A stretch of 64,000 nucleotides of DNA from Actinomycetota bacterium (GTDB lineage: Bacteria > Actinomycetota > Actinomycetes > S36-B12 > CAIYMF01): the NCBI GenBank assembly GCA_026393115.1, contig JAPLAU010000033.1:110938-174937 (forward strand), in the 5' to 3' direction. Position 1 is the first letter of the stretch. Every line of letters begins with the position of its first letter. Below, piece by piece: positions 7,464 to 15,950 of the stretch. A program made the position numbers and the translations under genes. The notes under the pieces were generated by a model. The model was not told where the DNA came from. It made no database searches and was given only the letters and a program-made list of their open reading frames with translations.

Positions 7464-8477
7464 GTGGCGGTCACCATTCGTGAGGTCGCAGAGGCTGCGG
7501 GGGTTTCGACGGCAACAGTTTCTCGTGCATTGCGCGGACTTCCTTATGTTGATGACGCGACCCGTCTGCGAGTACTCGCCGCGGCGGCGAATCTTGACTA
7601 TGTCGTGTCGCCGAGTGCCTCGCGGTTGGCGAGCGGTCGCACAGGCAGTATCGCGGTGGTTACGCCCTTTATCGCTCGTTGGTTCTTCTCGACGGTGCTC
7701 TCTGGAGTCGAACAGGTCACGCACGACGCGGGTCTGGATCTGTTACTTCTCGGAGTGGGTGATCCCGACCGACCGAGCGAGGTTCCGACCGAGCAGCGTT
7801 TGCGCCAGCGAGCGGATGGGGCGATCATCGTTGCGCTTCCCGCTGACGATCCCGAAGTGCGAGCGTTGCTGAACGCGAACCTGCCCGTGAGCATTGTCGG
7901 AAGTCTTGTTCCCGACGTTCCGTGTGTTGCCATTGACGACGCAGAAGCCGCTCGCAAGGCGACTGCACACCTGCTCAATCTGGGACATCGACGGATCGCC
8001 GTCATCTCGGGCAGTCGCATCGGAAGCATCTACACCACTCAAGAGCACCGGTATCGGGGCTACTGCGACGCGCTCTCAGCCGTTGGAATCGAGCCCGACC
8101 CGACTCTTGTCGCATTCGGACAGTTCACTCGCGAGGGTGGCGAGCAGGCGATGGGTGAACTGCTGAATCTGACGCTCACGCCGACCGCTGTTTTCTGCAT
8201 GTCTGATGAGATGGCATTTGGGGCGTCGGTGGCGTTAAGGCGCCGCGGACTCGTTGCGGGGGTTGACATCTCGCTGATCGGGATTGACGGGCACCCACAG
8301 TCGGAGGTCATCGACCTCTCCACCGTTGAACAGCCAGTCGAGAGCATGGGCAGATTCGCTGCCGAGTCGTTGCTTGCAGTCCTAGGTCTTACTCCACCAC
8401 CCGTGCGCGCGCCTGGGTTGGTTTCCACCAGGCTCGTTTCGCGTGGGTCGACCGCGTCACCGCGCGATGGTCGCTAG
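7464..8477 (+). CDS. LacI-family transcriptional regulator
   Basis: A 337-aa regulator. The N-terminal helix-turn-helix and hinge are canonical: TIREVAEAAGVSTATVSRALRGLPYVDDATRLRVLAAAANLDYVVSPSASRLASG. A periplasmic-binding-like effector domain follows from about residue 65 (IAVVTPFIARWFFSTVLSGVEQ) to the end. The GTG start follows AAGGAGG. The stop TAG at 8475-8477 lies in a CTAG that also provides the stop of the convergent GAP-family gene. Target genes are not evident; no sugar operon is adjacent, and an AAnCGnTT site lies just upstream of its own start. Confidence 0.93.
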   Translation: MAVTIREVAEAAGVSTATVSRALRGLPYVDDATRLRVLAAAANLDYVVSPSASRLASGRTGSIAVVTPFIARWFFSTVLSGVEQVTHDAGLDLLLLGVGDPDRPSEVPTEQRLRQRADGAIIVALPADDPEVRALLNANLPVSIVGSLVPDVPCVAIDDAEAARKATAHLLNLGHRRIAVISGSRIGSIYTTQEHRYRGYCDALSAVGIEPDPTLVAFGQFTREGGEQAMGELLNLTLTPTAVFCMSDEMAFGASVALRRRGLVAGVDISLIGIDGHPQSEVIDLSTVEQPVESMGRFAAESLLAVLGLTPPPVRAPGLVSTRLVSRGSTASPRDGR

Positions 8478-9157
8478 TTCAGTAGATCGCTCACCCCTTT
8501 GAACAAGAAGAGACAGCCGAAGAGCAGGGCCACTCCGATTGAGAGGGCGCGGTTGTTGGTCTGCAGCCATGTCGACAGTGCGCTGATCCATCGCTTAGCT
8601 CGCCGGGGCAGGAGGGCACACGCCACAATCAGGCCGATCAGCACTGCTTGCGCGACCAGAATGAAGCCGAGGTACGCACCGATCTGCGCTGGCCGAGTCA
8701 GTTCGCCTTCGACGATGATGCCGAGGGCGCTGAGAGTAAAGATCCACGCCTTGGTGTTCAGTGCCACAAGTCCGGCACCGAGACCGGCTGCCTTAGGAGC
8801 AGTGACCGAATCAATCATGCGTGACCAGCGAGGGGGTGCTGCATCGGGATCGGGCTCACCGAGGAGCATACGGATGCCGGCGATCACGAGCAGCAGACCG
8901 AGTACCGACAGCGCCCCGGAAACCAGCCAGTGAGTCTCTTGCGTTGTCACTTCACTCGATGCACCACTGGCCAGGAGCGCAAACAGTGCTCCTTGCAGCA
9001 AGCGCACAGAAGTCATCCCGGTGACAAACCCGACGGCCTTTCGAATACCGTGCTCTCCGCTGAGTAACTGAACTTCGATGATGAGCCAGAGAGGCATCAG
9101 CATGTTCACCGCAGCCAGTGGGAGAAGCGCGACGATTGTCGATGCCAGGTAACTCAC
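8474..9157 (-). CDS. GAP-family (LysE-like) membrane protein
   Basis: A 227-aa protein with about six hydrophobic segments. It starts MSYLASTIVALLPLAAVNMLMPLW and contains LNTKAWIFTLSALGIIVEGEL and an Arg/Lys-rich loop before the last segment. This is the pattern of the actinobacterial GAP/Sap family (glycolipid-addressing, LysE superfamily), probably moving a small amphipathic solute or lipid across the inner membrane. The GTG start is preceded by an AGGTGAG context. A 35-bp tandem duplication lies immediately upstream. The stop codon shares a CTAG with the LacI gene. Confidence 0.75.
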   Translation of the reverse strand: MSYLASTIVALLPLAAVNMLMPLWLIIEVQLLSGEHGIRKAVGFVTGMTSVRLLQGALFALLASGASSEVTTQETHWLVSGALSVLGLLLVIAGIRMLLGEPDPDAAPPRWSRMIDSVTAPKAAGLGAGLVALNTKAWIFTLSALGIIVEGELTRPAQIGAYLGFILVAQAVLIGLIVACALLPRRAKRWISALSTWLQTNNRALSIGVALLFGCLFLFKGVSDLLN

Positions 9158-9164
9158 CTCATTA

Positions 9165-9232
9165 GTGGGTAGATCAGATTCTTTGGGCAGATCGATTATG
9201 TGGGTAGATCAGATTCATTGGGCAGATGGATT
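9165..9232. repeat. 35-bp-period tandem duplication upstream of GAP gene
   Basis: Two copies starting at 9165 and 9200, each GTGGGTAGATCAGATT followed by C(T/A)TTGGGCAGAT; they differ at two positions over 33 bp. The array covers the likely promoter region of the GAP-family gene. Confidence 0.85.
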
Positions 9233-9343
9233 TCGACGACAAGGTTCGAGCGACCTGCTGATCCTCTCAGTTCCCGCCGACCTCGGCGATGCAGGGCAAC
9301 GCCCCCGTCGTCGTCCCGCGTCGTTGTGCCAGCCTCGGCCCGG

Positions 9344-9349
9344 TATAGT
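9344..9349 (+). promoter_or_regulatory. Putative -10 element for tRNA-Leu
   Basis: TATAGT lies 33 bp upstream of the mature tRNA 5' end. A weak TTG-containing -35 is near 9323. A perfect 14-bp palindrome CCGCTCATGAGCGG (9360-9373) lies between this box and the tRNA and may act in leader processing. Confidence 0.4.
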
Positions 9350-9359
9350 TGCCGGGCAG

Positions 9360-9373
9360 CCGCTCATGAGCGG
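9360..9373. repeat. 14-bp palindrome in tRNA leader
   Basis: CCGCTCATGAGCGG is a perfect palindrome ending 8 bp before the tRNA-Leu acceptor stem. Confidence 0.6.
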
Positions 9374-9381
9374 TTCCACTC

Positions 9382-9467
9382 GTCCGAGTGGCGGAATTGG
9401 CAGACGCGCTAGCTTGAGGTGCTAGTTCCCTTTACGGGGAATGGGGGTTCAAGTCCCCCCTCGGACA
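9382..9467 (+). tRNA. tRNA-Leu (GAG)
   Basis: An 86-nt type II tRNA. The acceptor stem GTCCGAG (9382-9388) pairs with CTCGGAC (9460-9466), with discriminator A at 9467. The anticodon arm is CTAGC-TTGAGGT-GCTAG with anticodon GAG, reading CUU/CUC leucine codons. The long variable arm (TTCCCTTTACGGGGAA region) and the T-arm GGGGGTTCAAGTCCCCC are clear. No CCA is encoded. A terminator follows at 9484. Confidence 0.97.
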
Positions 9468-9483
9468 CGTAAGGTTGAGACTG

Positions 9484-9525
9484 CGATAGGGCTCCGGGCG
9501 ACGGCTCGGGGCCCTATCGTCTTTT
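9484..9525 (+). terminator. Rho-independent terminator after tRNA-Leu
   Basis: CGATAGGGCTCCG (9484-9496) pairs with CGGGGCCCTATCG (9507-9519) around a 10-nt loop, followed by TCTTTT. Confidence 0.9.
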
Positions 9526-9569
9526 CGGTCCTCCCCGGCGATCAGGGGCACGATGGCAAGCAACTGGGG

Positions 9570-9854
9570 CAGTGACGTCTCTCTCGTTCTACCGGTACTG
9601 GTGCTGGTCGACCGGCCGGCGCGGGTAGCGAGGTACTGCTGCACAATGGCGAGCCACTGTACGGCGAGGGCGCCCCGCCAGGACTTAACCCGATGCAAAG
9701 AACGACAAAGACAGTCATCGACAGCGCAGGAAACTTCTGGGCAGTCAATAACTGGAAGAACGAATCTGGCATCGACAACACGACCAACCCTGGCGGGGAC
9801 GGTGTCGTCATTTTCGTTGGCCTCGCCGCTCCGCCGTTAGCAAAGGTGAGCTAG
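9570..9854 (+). pseudogene. C-terminal remnant of a Vgb/NHL-type beta-propeller protein
   Basis: One frame reads about 95 residues with no start codon and an in-frame TGA just upstream. It runs GSEVLLHNGEPLYGEGAPPGLNPMQRTTKTVIDSAGNFWAVNNWKNE and continues to NPGGDGVVIFVGLAAPPLAKVS, then TAG at 9852-9854. The SAGNFWAVNNW and PGGDGVVIFVGLA pieces match the last blade of virginiamycin B lyase/SMP-30-like propellers common in actinobacteria. The N-terminal several hundred residues are missing. It begins about 45 bp after the tRNA-Leu terminator, a typical place for insertion or deletion scars. No function is expected. Confidence 0.7.
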
Positions 9855-9917
9855 TCGCATCAGCACCGTGCTCCTGCCGACCTCGAACTGGTACCGTTCG
9901 TTGCGTATTCTTGGCTC

Positions 9918-10133
9918 ATGTGCCGAAGCATTAAGACACTTCGTCCCCCGTACGAAGACGACGTAACCGTCGACGACATGCATGCAGCGGCCTTGCAGTA
10001 CGTGCGCAAGGTCGCGGGAATGCGAGCGCCTTCTGCAGCGAATAGAGAGGCGTTTGATCGCGCGGTTGATGAAGTAACTGCTGCCACGCAGTCACTGCTA
10101 CGCGATCTGCAACTGAGACCCGCAAAAACTTAG
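9918..10133 (+). CDS. DUF2277 domain protein
   Basis: A 71-aa protein MCRSIKTLRPPYEDDVTVDDMHAAALQYVRKVAG. The MCR.IKTL start and AALQYVRKV(A/S)G core define DUF2277, a small cytoplasmic family of unknown function widespread in actinobacteria. It is length-typical. Its stop TAG lies in a TTAG (10130-10133) that also encodes the TAA stop of the convergent reductase gene. Confidence 0.92.
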   Translation: MCRSIKTLRPPYEDDVTVDDMHAAALQYVRKVAGMRAPSAANREAFDRAVDEVTAATQSLLRDLQLRPAKT

Positions 10134-11227
10134 ACAGTCGGAAGTAGCTTCAGCCGACGCATGATGTTGAACCACTCGATGAACGTTTCTTGAGTGTCGT
10201 AGACATCAACGAGCCCGGCCTGACGCAATTTGATCGAGCTGACAAATGCCGGGGTCGTTCCGTGATCGCTGACCCGATCGCGAGAGTCATAGCCGAATGC
10301 GTAGTCGGCGTAGAAGTGAGATTCGCCGAGGTACGCAGACATCGGCAGGTCGCGTAATCCGTTGTCGCGCACGATCTCATTCCAGGTCGCCTCATGGGCA
10401 GGCACAAACTCGGCCATCGATGTGGGGTCATCAGCGCCGACCTCCGCACCCAAAGCGGTGCCGAGTGCGGGCCACATATCGCGCCATTCGAAGACGTCGC
10501 CGTTAGTGATGTTGAAGGTTTGGTTACGGGCAGCCTCAGCAGACTCCGCCCATAGGAATGCTTTAGCCAAAAGTCGGGCATCGGTGCCCTCGGCTACATA
10601 CGACGCACCACCGGGATAGCTGAAAGGACGTCCTTCACGCGCACAGATCGAACCGTAGATTCCAATCACGGCGATGAGGTTCATCGCCGATCCGATCGCA
10701 TCGCCAAAGACGAATTGCGGCCGGAAGATCGAGTAGCCGAAGCCCAATTCGGCAGCGGCGCCGGTCAGGTAGTCCTCCTGGAGCCAGTAGAAGTTCTCGT
10801 GTTGCACGCGAGGCTGGCTTTCCTTGGCCGGAATACGCAGCGGCGTGACGTGTACCCCGTACGCCTTGGTTCCTTGTAGCAGTACAACGTGAGACAAACC
10901 CGATTCCGAAAGGGCGCCCACGGTATTGCGCAGCATCTGCTCGTTAGTTTCCATCTGGTCGGCGTCGCGCCAGCCAGGAATGAGTCCGGGCTTCTCAAAT
11001 AGAGCGGCGTAGATGAGTTGATCAACATGGCCCAGAGACCCCAGAGCTGCACGCGTTGCGTCGGCGTCGCGAAGGTCGACTGACAGATGCCGGTACGAAC
11101 GGTCTGAGAGGATCATGGGCTGTCGTCGTGAAAGAGCGACGACATCCCAGCCCTGCTCAAGATAATGGTTGAGGGCAGCCTGTCCGACGAGTCCTGAGGC
11201 TCCTGCGATGACAACGGTCTTGGCCAT
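10130..11227 (-). CDS. PRISE-like NAD(P)-dependent short-chain dehydrogenase
   Basis: A 365-aa Rossmann-fold reductase. It starts with the nucleotide-binding VVIAGASGLVGQAAL and then has VVALSRRQP (NADP-type Arg), LLQGTKAYGVH, and the PRISE hallmark ENFYWLQEDYL with the catalytic Tyr. FRPQFVFGDAIGSAMN and NITNGDVFEWRDMWPALG follow. This matches progesterone 5-beta-reductase/iridoid synthase-like enzymes, which reduce enone substrates and are found in bacteria as unassigned reductases. It is cytoplasmic, and no partner gene is evident. Its TAA stop is shared with the opposite gene through TTAG. Confidence 0.87.
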   Translation of the reverse strand: MAKTVVIAGASGLVGQAALNHYLEQGWDVVALSRRQPMILSDRSYRHLSVDLRDADATRAALGSLGHVDQLIYAALFEKPGLIPGWRDADQMETNEQMLRNTVGALSESGLSHVVLLQGTKAYGVHVTPLRIPAKESQPRVQHENFYWLQEDYLTGAAAELGFGYSIFRPQFVFGDAIGSAMNLIAVIGIYGSICAREGRPFSYPGGASYVAEGTDARLLAKAFLWAESAEAARNQTFNITNGDVFEWRDMWPALGTALGAEVGADDPTSMAEFVPAHEATWNEIVRDNGLRDLPMSAYLGESHFYADYAFGYDSRDRVSDHGTTPAFVSSIKLRQAGLVDVYDTQETFIEWFNIMRRLKLLPTV

Positions 11228-11362
11228 GAGTCTCCACTTTCGTGCGACGGCCCCCCGTCATTCATCCGAGCATGCCATGAGCGCTTGCAACATGTCAGAG
11301 CGCATGACCTAAATCACTCCACCCCGAATGCCGAACACGTTCCCGGGACAGCAGGACGCTCA

Positions 11363-11863
11363 TCAGCCGAGGTAACCAGTACGCCCATCAAGCAACTCGC
11401 GATAGATATCGAGGTGTCCGTTGTGCCGTGCCGTCTCATCGAGCATGTGGCACAGGATCCAGCGCAGGCTTGGTCGATTGCCGCTCTCCTCGGCACGACA
11501 CATCTGATCGTCCAACGCATACCTGCTGGCGACCTCGCGACTCTCGGCACAGGCCTCTTCGTAGTCAGCGACGATGGCCTCGAGGGTGTCTGCGGCGGTG
11601 AACTCAAACTCGAGGTCGGGTTCAGAATCACTCCACGCGAAAGTCACGTCATCTTGCCCGTCGAGGTGCCGCCGGAACCACCATCGCTCGACATCGGTGA
11701 GGTGACGAATGATTCCGGCCGCACTCGTCGCCGATGGTCCGAGTCGACGGGTTGCCTGTTCCCATGACAGCCCAGAAACCTTGGCGACCGCTGTGGCGCG
11801 GTTGCCGTCGAGGTGAGCCTCCATCATCTCGCGCTCGGTGCCGTTCTCCTCGTCCAATGCCAT
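11363..11863 (-). CDS. DinB-like (DUF664) protein
   Basis: A 166-aa four-helix protein. It contains MMEAHLDGNRATAVAKVSGLSWEQATRRLGPSATSAAGIIRHLTDVERWWFRRHLDGQDD, then a long acidic stretch, then LRWILCHMLDETARHNGHLDIYRELLDG. The three metal-binding histidines of DinB/YfiT folds are visible: His in IIRHL, His in LCHML, and His in RHNGHLD. In actinobacteria such proteins are often mycothiol-dependent detoxification transferases. The ATG at 11863 is preferred; a TTG two codons earlier is the alternative. Exact substrate unknown. Confidence 0.87.
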   Translation of the reverse strand: MALDEENGTEREMMEAHLDGNRATAVAKVSGLSWEQATRRLGPSATSAAGIIRHLTDVERWWFRRHLDGQDDVTFAWSDSEPDLEFEFTAADTLEAIVADYEEACAESREVASRYALDDQMCRAEESGNRPSLRWILCHMLDETARHNGHLDIYRELLDGRTGYLG

Positions 11864-11922
11864 GGACAAATCCTAGGTGCTAGCCTTCGGCCGACCGTGA
11901 GCCCGCAACACTGGAGGATTTG

Positions 11923-12957
11923 ATGAGTACCTACGCAGCGCTGCTGCTGCCTTCGGTGAACCGCGTCTACGCGGACGCGGCCCTGCATCTGGTGCAGGCC
12001 GAACTCGAAGTCTTCAGTGTGCGATTACTTGGTGGTCGAATCACTGGCATCAGTACGGAGACCATCGCGGGAGTTGCCTACATCACCTTCGACGGTGTTG
12101 AACTCAGTGATCGAGACCTCAGTCTCTTGGGGAATGTCTCGGCAATCTACGCGCTGTATCAGCGGGAGAGCGACCGATTACGCCCGATAGAGCTGCGTTC
12201 GCTCGACCGCCTCGACAGCGATCTACTCACCATCATGAAGTACCCCGGTAAAACCAATGAACAGTTCACCCGACTGTTGCTCAACGTGACGCTTGCGTCC
12301 TCGCGCTTCGGGGCCGACATGCTTGACCGGCGATTCTCAGTTCTCGATCCACTCTGTGGGCGCGGAACCACGCTGAACCAAGCTCTGATGTGTGGCTTCG
12401 ACGCCTACGGCATTGACGCGGATGCGCGCGATGTTGATGCGTATGCAACGTTCTTGCAACGCTGGCTGAAGGACAAGAGACTTAAACACCGAAGCGAGTA
12501 CGGGCCTGTACGACGCGACCGCAAGGTTGTTGCGCGACGATTCGAGGCGACGTTTGCGGTGACGAAGGAAGACTTCAAGGATGGAGATGTTCAGCGAGTC
12601 GACGTCGTCAATACCGACACCACGAGAGCTCTGGAATTCATGCGTCCGGGCTCGGTTGACCTCGTCGTTACTGACGCTCCTTATGGAGTGCAGCATGGCA
12701 GCCGAACAGGCGGAGCGACGCTTACCCGCAGTCCACTCGAACTCATCGCTGAGGCCGCGCCCGTGTGGGCACAACTCTTGCGATCGGGAGGCGCTCTAGG
12801 AATCTCGTGGAATATCAGGGTCGCATCCAGGCGTGATGCTGTGGCCGCAGTGAGCGCTGCCGGGCTCGACGTGCTTGAGGGTGGGCCCTACGAACTGTTC
12901 GAGCATCGGGTCGATCAATCCATTCAGCGCGACGTGTTGGTGGCTGTCAAGAACTGA
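11923..12957 (+). CDS. TRM11-like SAM-dependent methyltransferase
   Basis: A 344-aa protein. The N-terminal ~110 residues resemble a THUMP/ferredoxin-like substrate region (YAALLLPSVNRVYADAALHLVQAELEVF). The catalytic part has KYPGKTNEQFTRLLLN, motif I as VLDPLCGRGTTLNQALMCGFDAYGIDAD, and the N6/N2-type catalytic tetrapeptide as DAPYG (VVTDAPYGVQ). This suggests an amino-methyltransferase acting on RNA (tRNA guanine N2) or DNA. DAPY instead of DPPY is a mild variant. The ATG at 11923 follows GGAGG. The end overlaps the convergent membrane protein by 11 bp. Confidence 0.82.
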   Translation: MSTYAALLLPSVNRVYADAALHLVQAELEVFSVRLLGGRITGISTETIAGVAYITFDGVELSDRDLSLLGNVSAIYALYQRESDRLRPIELRSLDRLDSDLLTIMKYPGKTNEQFTRLLLNVTLASSRFGADMLDRRFSVLDPLCGRGTTLNQALMCGFDAYGIDADARDVDAYATFLQRWLKDKRLKHRSEYGPVRRDRKVVARRFEATFAVTKEDFKDGDVQRVDVVNTDTTRALEFMRPGSVDLVVTDAPYGVQHGSRTGGATLTRSPLELIAEAAPVWAQLLRSGGALGISWNIRVASRRDAVAAVSAAGLDVLEGGPYELFEHRVDQSIQRDVLVAVKN

Positions 12958-13588
12958 CCGCGCGCGCGCGTGGCATCAGTCCGACGTCAGCGAGCGCAGC
13001 ATTGATGAGTGCCTCGTAACGCCCTTCGGCCAAGTCGCCGAATGGGTCAGAGGTATACCGAATCAATTCGCTGTAGGGCAATCCAAATGCTGCTCGCATC
13101 GCGACGAGTCGCGCGCGCTCAGGATCATTGAGGTCGACGTACCCGGCAAGACCCCGTGCTGAGCTCATCTCGCGAATTTTGCGCCAACGGCGTGGCACCA
13201 CAGCAACGAGAAGCACGATGATCGGAAGCGCAGCGGTGATGATTCCAATCACTGTCGCCAGCAGGTACACGGCGTCCTGGCCCTGCTGCCCAATTGCAGC
13301 AAGATTGCCGCCCGTGCTCTGCCCCACCGACGCAAACACATCGCCGATCGACCCACCGACTACAGGAACGTTACTGATCGCCTCACCGACGGAGTTGAAC
13401 CCACTCTGGATGCCGGTCCCGGCGGCACTCACTCCCGTGCCGAGCACGGCCAGCGCGGAAACGAGGTCGTGCACCTGAATGCCAATCCAGATGAACAGCA
13501 CGATGAGTGCGACGACGAACAGGTCGAGCAAAACCTGTCGGGTACGTGCGCCGGGGATGTCTGGGTACAAGGTCAGGTGTTGCCACAT
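12947..13588 (-). CDS. Actinobacterial two-segment membrane protein
   Basis: A 213-aa protein with one hydrophobic segment near residues 20-40 (LLDLFVVALIVLFIWIGIQV) and another near residues 110-135 (VYLLATVIGIITAALPIIVLLVAVV). A Gly/Ser/Ala-rich extracytoplasmic loop lies between them. A basic RRWRKIREM follows, then a cytoplasmic tail with DLNDPERARLVAMRAAFGLPYSELIRYTSDPFGDL. I recognise the type as a conserved actinobacterial transmembrane protein but no function. It is the downstream member of a set pointing left with the TSUP transporter and aminotransferase. Confidence 0.75.
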   Translation of the reverse strand: MWQHLTLYPDIPGARTRQVLLDLFVVALIVLFIWIGIQVHDLVSALAVLGTGVSAAGTGIQSGFNSVGEAISNVPVVGGSIGDVFASVGQSTGGNLAAIGQQGQDAVYLLATVIGIITAALPIIVLLVAVVPRRWRKIREMSSARGLAGYVDLNDPERARLVAMRAAFGLPYSELIRYTSDPFGDLAEGRYEALINAALADVGLMPRARAVSS

Positions 13589-13618
13589 GTCCGCAAGCCT
13601 AGAGTGCGAGAGGCGACT

Positions 13619-14377
13619 TTAGCCGTGGATGATCAACCACACGGCGGCAACTCCACTCAGGCTTAACACCGCAGCTGAGAAGAATGTTTGACTCATCCGT
13701 GGGTAGAGCCACACACCCAGTCCCGCCCCCAGCAACAAGAAGGGGAGAAACCATAGGTCGGCGCGGAGAGATTCCGTCGTGATGGTGCCGAGTCCGAGTG
13801 CAAACGGCACCTTGGTGATGTTGACGATTGCCCAGAACCATGAGGAGGTTCCGAGAAAGGCCAGCATGGGTACGCGGATCTTGAGTAGATACAGGGTCAT
13901 AGCTGCGCCACCGGCATTTGCGGTCATGGTGGTCATGCCGGCGAGCGTTCCGTAGAAGCCAACTGCTACTTGCCGGGACAGTGGTGTCGATGAATCGGCC
14001 GCGTGTTCGCCCTGCCTTCTGCGGCGTACCTCAAGCAGCACCGACGCAAGAATCAGCACTCCGAGGATGCGTGACAGGGAAGTGCGGTCGAGGAATGCGA
14101 AGAGCGCTGCGGCACCGATCAGCCCGACAAGCACCCACGGTAGGAGGCCCAGGATGATGCGCCAATTCGCGCCGCGACGATAGCGCGACAATGCGATCAC
14201 GTCGCCGACGAGGAGAAGGGGAAGTGCAAAACCTGAGGCAGCCGCGGGACCAAGCGCAGCCGCGAGCAGTGTTCCAGCCAGAATGCCGCTGCCGGGAAGG
14301 GCCGTCTTACTGACGCCATAGATCATCGAAGCAAGTCCGACAATCGCCACCAGTACGAAGGTCCACGACTCGGGCAC
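13619..14377 (-). CDS. TSUP (TauE/SafE) family transporter
   Basis: A 252-aa integral membrane protein with about eight segments. It has the family hallmarks: an inverted-repeat layout, the glycine-rich GVSKTALPGSGILAG at the start (TSUP first repeat) and GTLAGMTTMTANAGGAAMTLYLL in the second repeat. The family exports sulfite, sulfoacetate or other small organosulfur anions and thiosulfate. Substrate here is unknown. It lies 43 bp downstream of the class III aminotransferase stop and may be co-transcribed with it. A second TSUP gene occurs at 54105. Confidence 0.87.
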   Translation of the reverse strand: MPESWTFVLVAIVGLASMIYGVSKTALPGSGILAGTLLAAALGPAAASGFALPLLLVGDVIALSRYRRGANWRIILGLLPWVLVGLIGAAALFAFLDRTSLSRILGVLILASVLLEVRRRRQGEHAADSSTPLSRQVAVGFYGTLAGMTTMTANAGGAAMTLYLLKIRVPMLAFLGTSSWFWAIVNITKVPFALGLGTITTESLRADLWFLPFLLLGAGLGVWLYPRMSQTFFSAAVLSLSGVAAVWLIIHG

Positions 14378-14419
14378 TCGTGCAGCCTATGGAGACTGCA
14401 CGAGTGCGCGAACAGCAGG

Positions 14420-15850
14420 TTAGGCGCGGAGCGCTGCCGCGAGTTCGGCGAATTCCTCGACCAGCAAGTTCATATCCGCAGAGGTGTGAGCGAGCGACAC
14501 GAGCCATTGCTCATCGAGTCCGGGAGGGGTGAGAATTCCACGGTTGACGCCCCAGAGCCAACTGAGCTCAGCGATAGCGAAATCAGTGCGCTTGTAGTCG
14601 CGGTAGTTGCGCACAGGAGCGGATGCCCACGTCACGGCGCCCTTGACGCCAAATCCGACCGTGTGGGCCGGAAGAGCGTTCTCAACGATGACAGCGTCAA
14701 TCGCCCGCATCGCTTCCTCGTTCAGTGACTCAGCGGCAGCGAGAGCATCTTCGGTGCACACCTCATCGACGGCCATTGCGGCGGCCATCACGAGCGGGTT
14801 GCCGTTGTAGGTGCCGAAGTGTGGCATGCGGTTGTCGACGACTGCCTGCATGTACTCGGCCTTACCACCGAACACTGCGAGCGGAAGTCCGCCGCCGATG
14901 CTCTTGGCCAGAGCCACGAGGTCGGGGGTAACTCCCAAGCGTTGCGAGGCTCCCCCGTGTCCAGCGGTAAGGCCGGTCTTGACCTCATCGAATACGAGCA
15001 GAACTCCGTACTTGTCACACAGTGCGCGCACACCCGCCAAGTAACCTGCGTCTGGCACCACGATCGAAATGTTCTCGAGCACCGGTTCCATGACCACTGC
15101 GGCAATTTCGCTGGAGTGCTGAGACAGGATCTGCTCAAGGCGCTCGAGGTCGTTGTAGGGCACCACGTGCACGGTGCCGGCCTCGACATCAAAGGGGGTT
15201 ACCGGAGTCGGCGCGTTTTCGGGACCAGCCTCGGAAACGTCGGGCTTCACCGACACCAGCAGTGCGTCATAACCGCCGTGGTACCCGCCCTCGATCTTGA
15301 CGATGCCGTGGCGTTGCGTGTAGGCGCGTGCGGTACGTACCGCATACATGGTCGCCTCAGTGCCGGAGTTGGTGAAGCGCAGCATCTCAAGGCCAAAGCG
15401 CCGTTGGAAACGCTCGGCAACCTCCGTCGCTGATGGTGACGGAGTGACGAACAGAGTGCCAACCTCGAGGGCCCGGGTGACCTCAGCAACCACGACTGAG
15501 TTCAGGTGGCCGACCAGCATGGCACCAAAACCCATCGAGAGATCGAGCAACTTGTTGTCGTCAACATCGGTGAGCCAGGCACCCTTGGCAGATTTGATCG
15601 AAATCGGGTAGGGGTCCCAGTATTGGAATGATGAGGTGACGCCCATCGGAAGCGAGTCGCTGGCGCGCTTGTTGTGCAGTCCAGATTCGACCGTGGTGGT
15701 CGTAAATCGGGCCCACTCCGCGGCGGTGAGTTCCGCGACGCGGGCGGGATCAAGTGGTATCGACGAGGTAGGCACCTTGCGCCAGGTAGCGGGATCGTTG
15801 TCGGGCCACGTTGCTGCCGTCTGCACTCGCTTGCTCTCGTCTAGGGTCAT
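14420..15850 (-). CDS. Class III PLP aminotransferase (glutamate-1-semialdehyde aminomutase-like)
   Basis: A 476-aa fold-type I PLP enzyme. Family motifs include LDLSMGFGAMLVGHLN, FTNSGTEATMYAVRTARAYT, EGGYHGGYDALLVS, VMEPVLENISIV, LLVFDEVKTGLTAGHGGA with the aspartate contacting the PLP ring nitrogen, and LVALAKSIGGGLPLAVFGG with the PLP-binding lysine. It lacks features specific for heme biosynthesis and is not near hem genes, so it is more likely an amine/omega-amino acid transaminase. The ATG at 15850 follows GGAGAGG; a GTG one codon earlier is equally possible. The TSUP exporter is directly downstream. Confidence 0.9.
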   Translation of the reverse strand: MTLDESKRVQTAATWPDNDPATWRKVPTSSIPLDPARVAELTAAEWARFTTTTVESGLHNKRASDSLPMGVTSSFQYWDPYPISIKSAKGAWLTDVDDNKLLDLSMGFGAMLVGHLNSVVVAEVTRALEVGTLFVTPSPSATEVAERFQRRFGLEMLRFTNSGTEATMYAVRTARAYTQRHGIVKIEGGYHGGYDALLVSVKPDVSEAGPENAPTPVTPFDVEAGTVHVVPYNDLERLEQILSQHSSEIAAVVMEPVLENISIVVPDAGYLAGVRALCDKYGVLLVFDEVKTGLTAGHGGASQRLGVTPDLVALAKSIGGGLPLAVFGGKAEYMQAVVDNRMPHFGTYNGNPLVMAAAMAVDEVCTEDALAAAESLNEEAMRAIDAVIVENALPAHTVGFGVKGAVTWASAPVRNYRDYKRTDFAIAELSWLWGVNRGILTPPGLDEQWLVSLAHTSADMNLLVEEFAELAAALRA

Positions 15851-15950
15851 CACTTGCGCCTCTCCAGACGTCCCGGGTTGGGACGTTCACAGGTCAGACT
15901 TTACCAATGCCAACTGCGGTTTGGAGGCTTCAGCCCCTCTTCTGAGGAAG

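Noticed and set aside
9382..9467. tRNA-Leu as an attachment site for the remnant that follows
   Set aside because: No duplicate of the tRNA 3' end was found downstream in the window, so integration there cannot be shown.
14420..15850. hemL (glutamate-1-semialdehyde aminomutase)
   Set aside because: Belongs to the same fold and family group, but is longer than HemL and has no heme genes around it; a general class III aminotransferase is safer.
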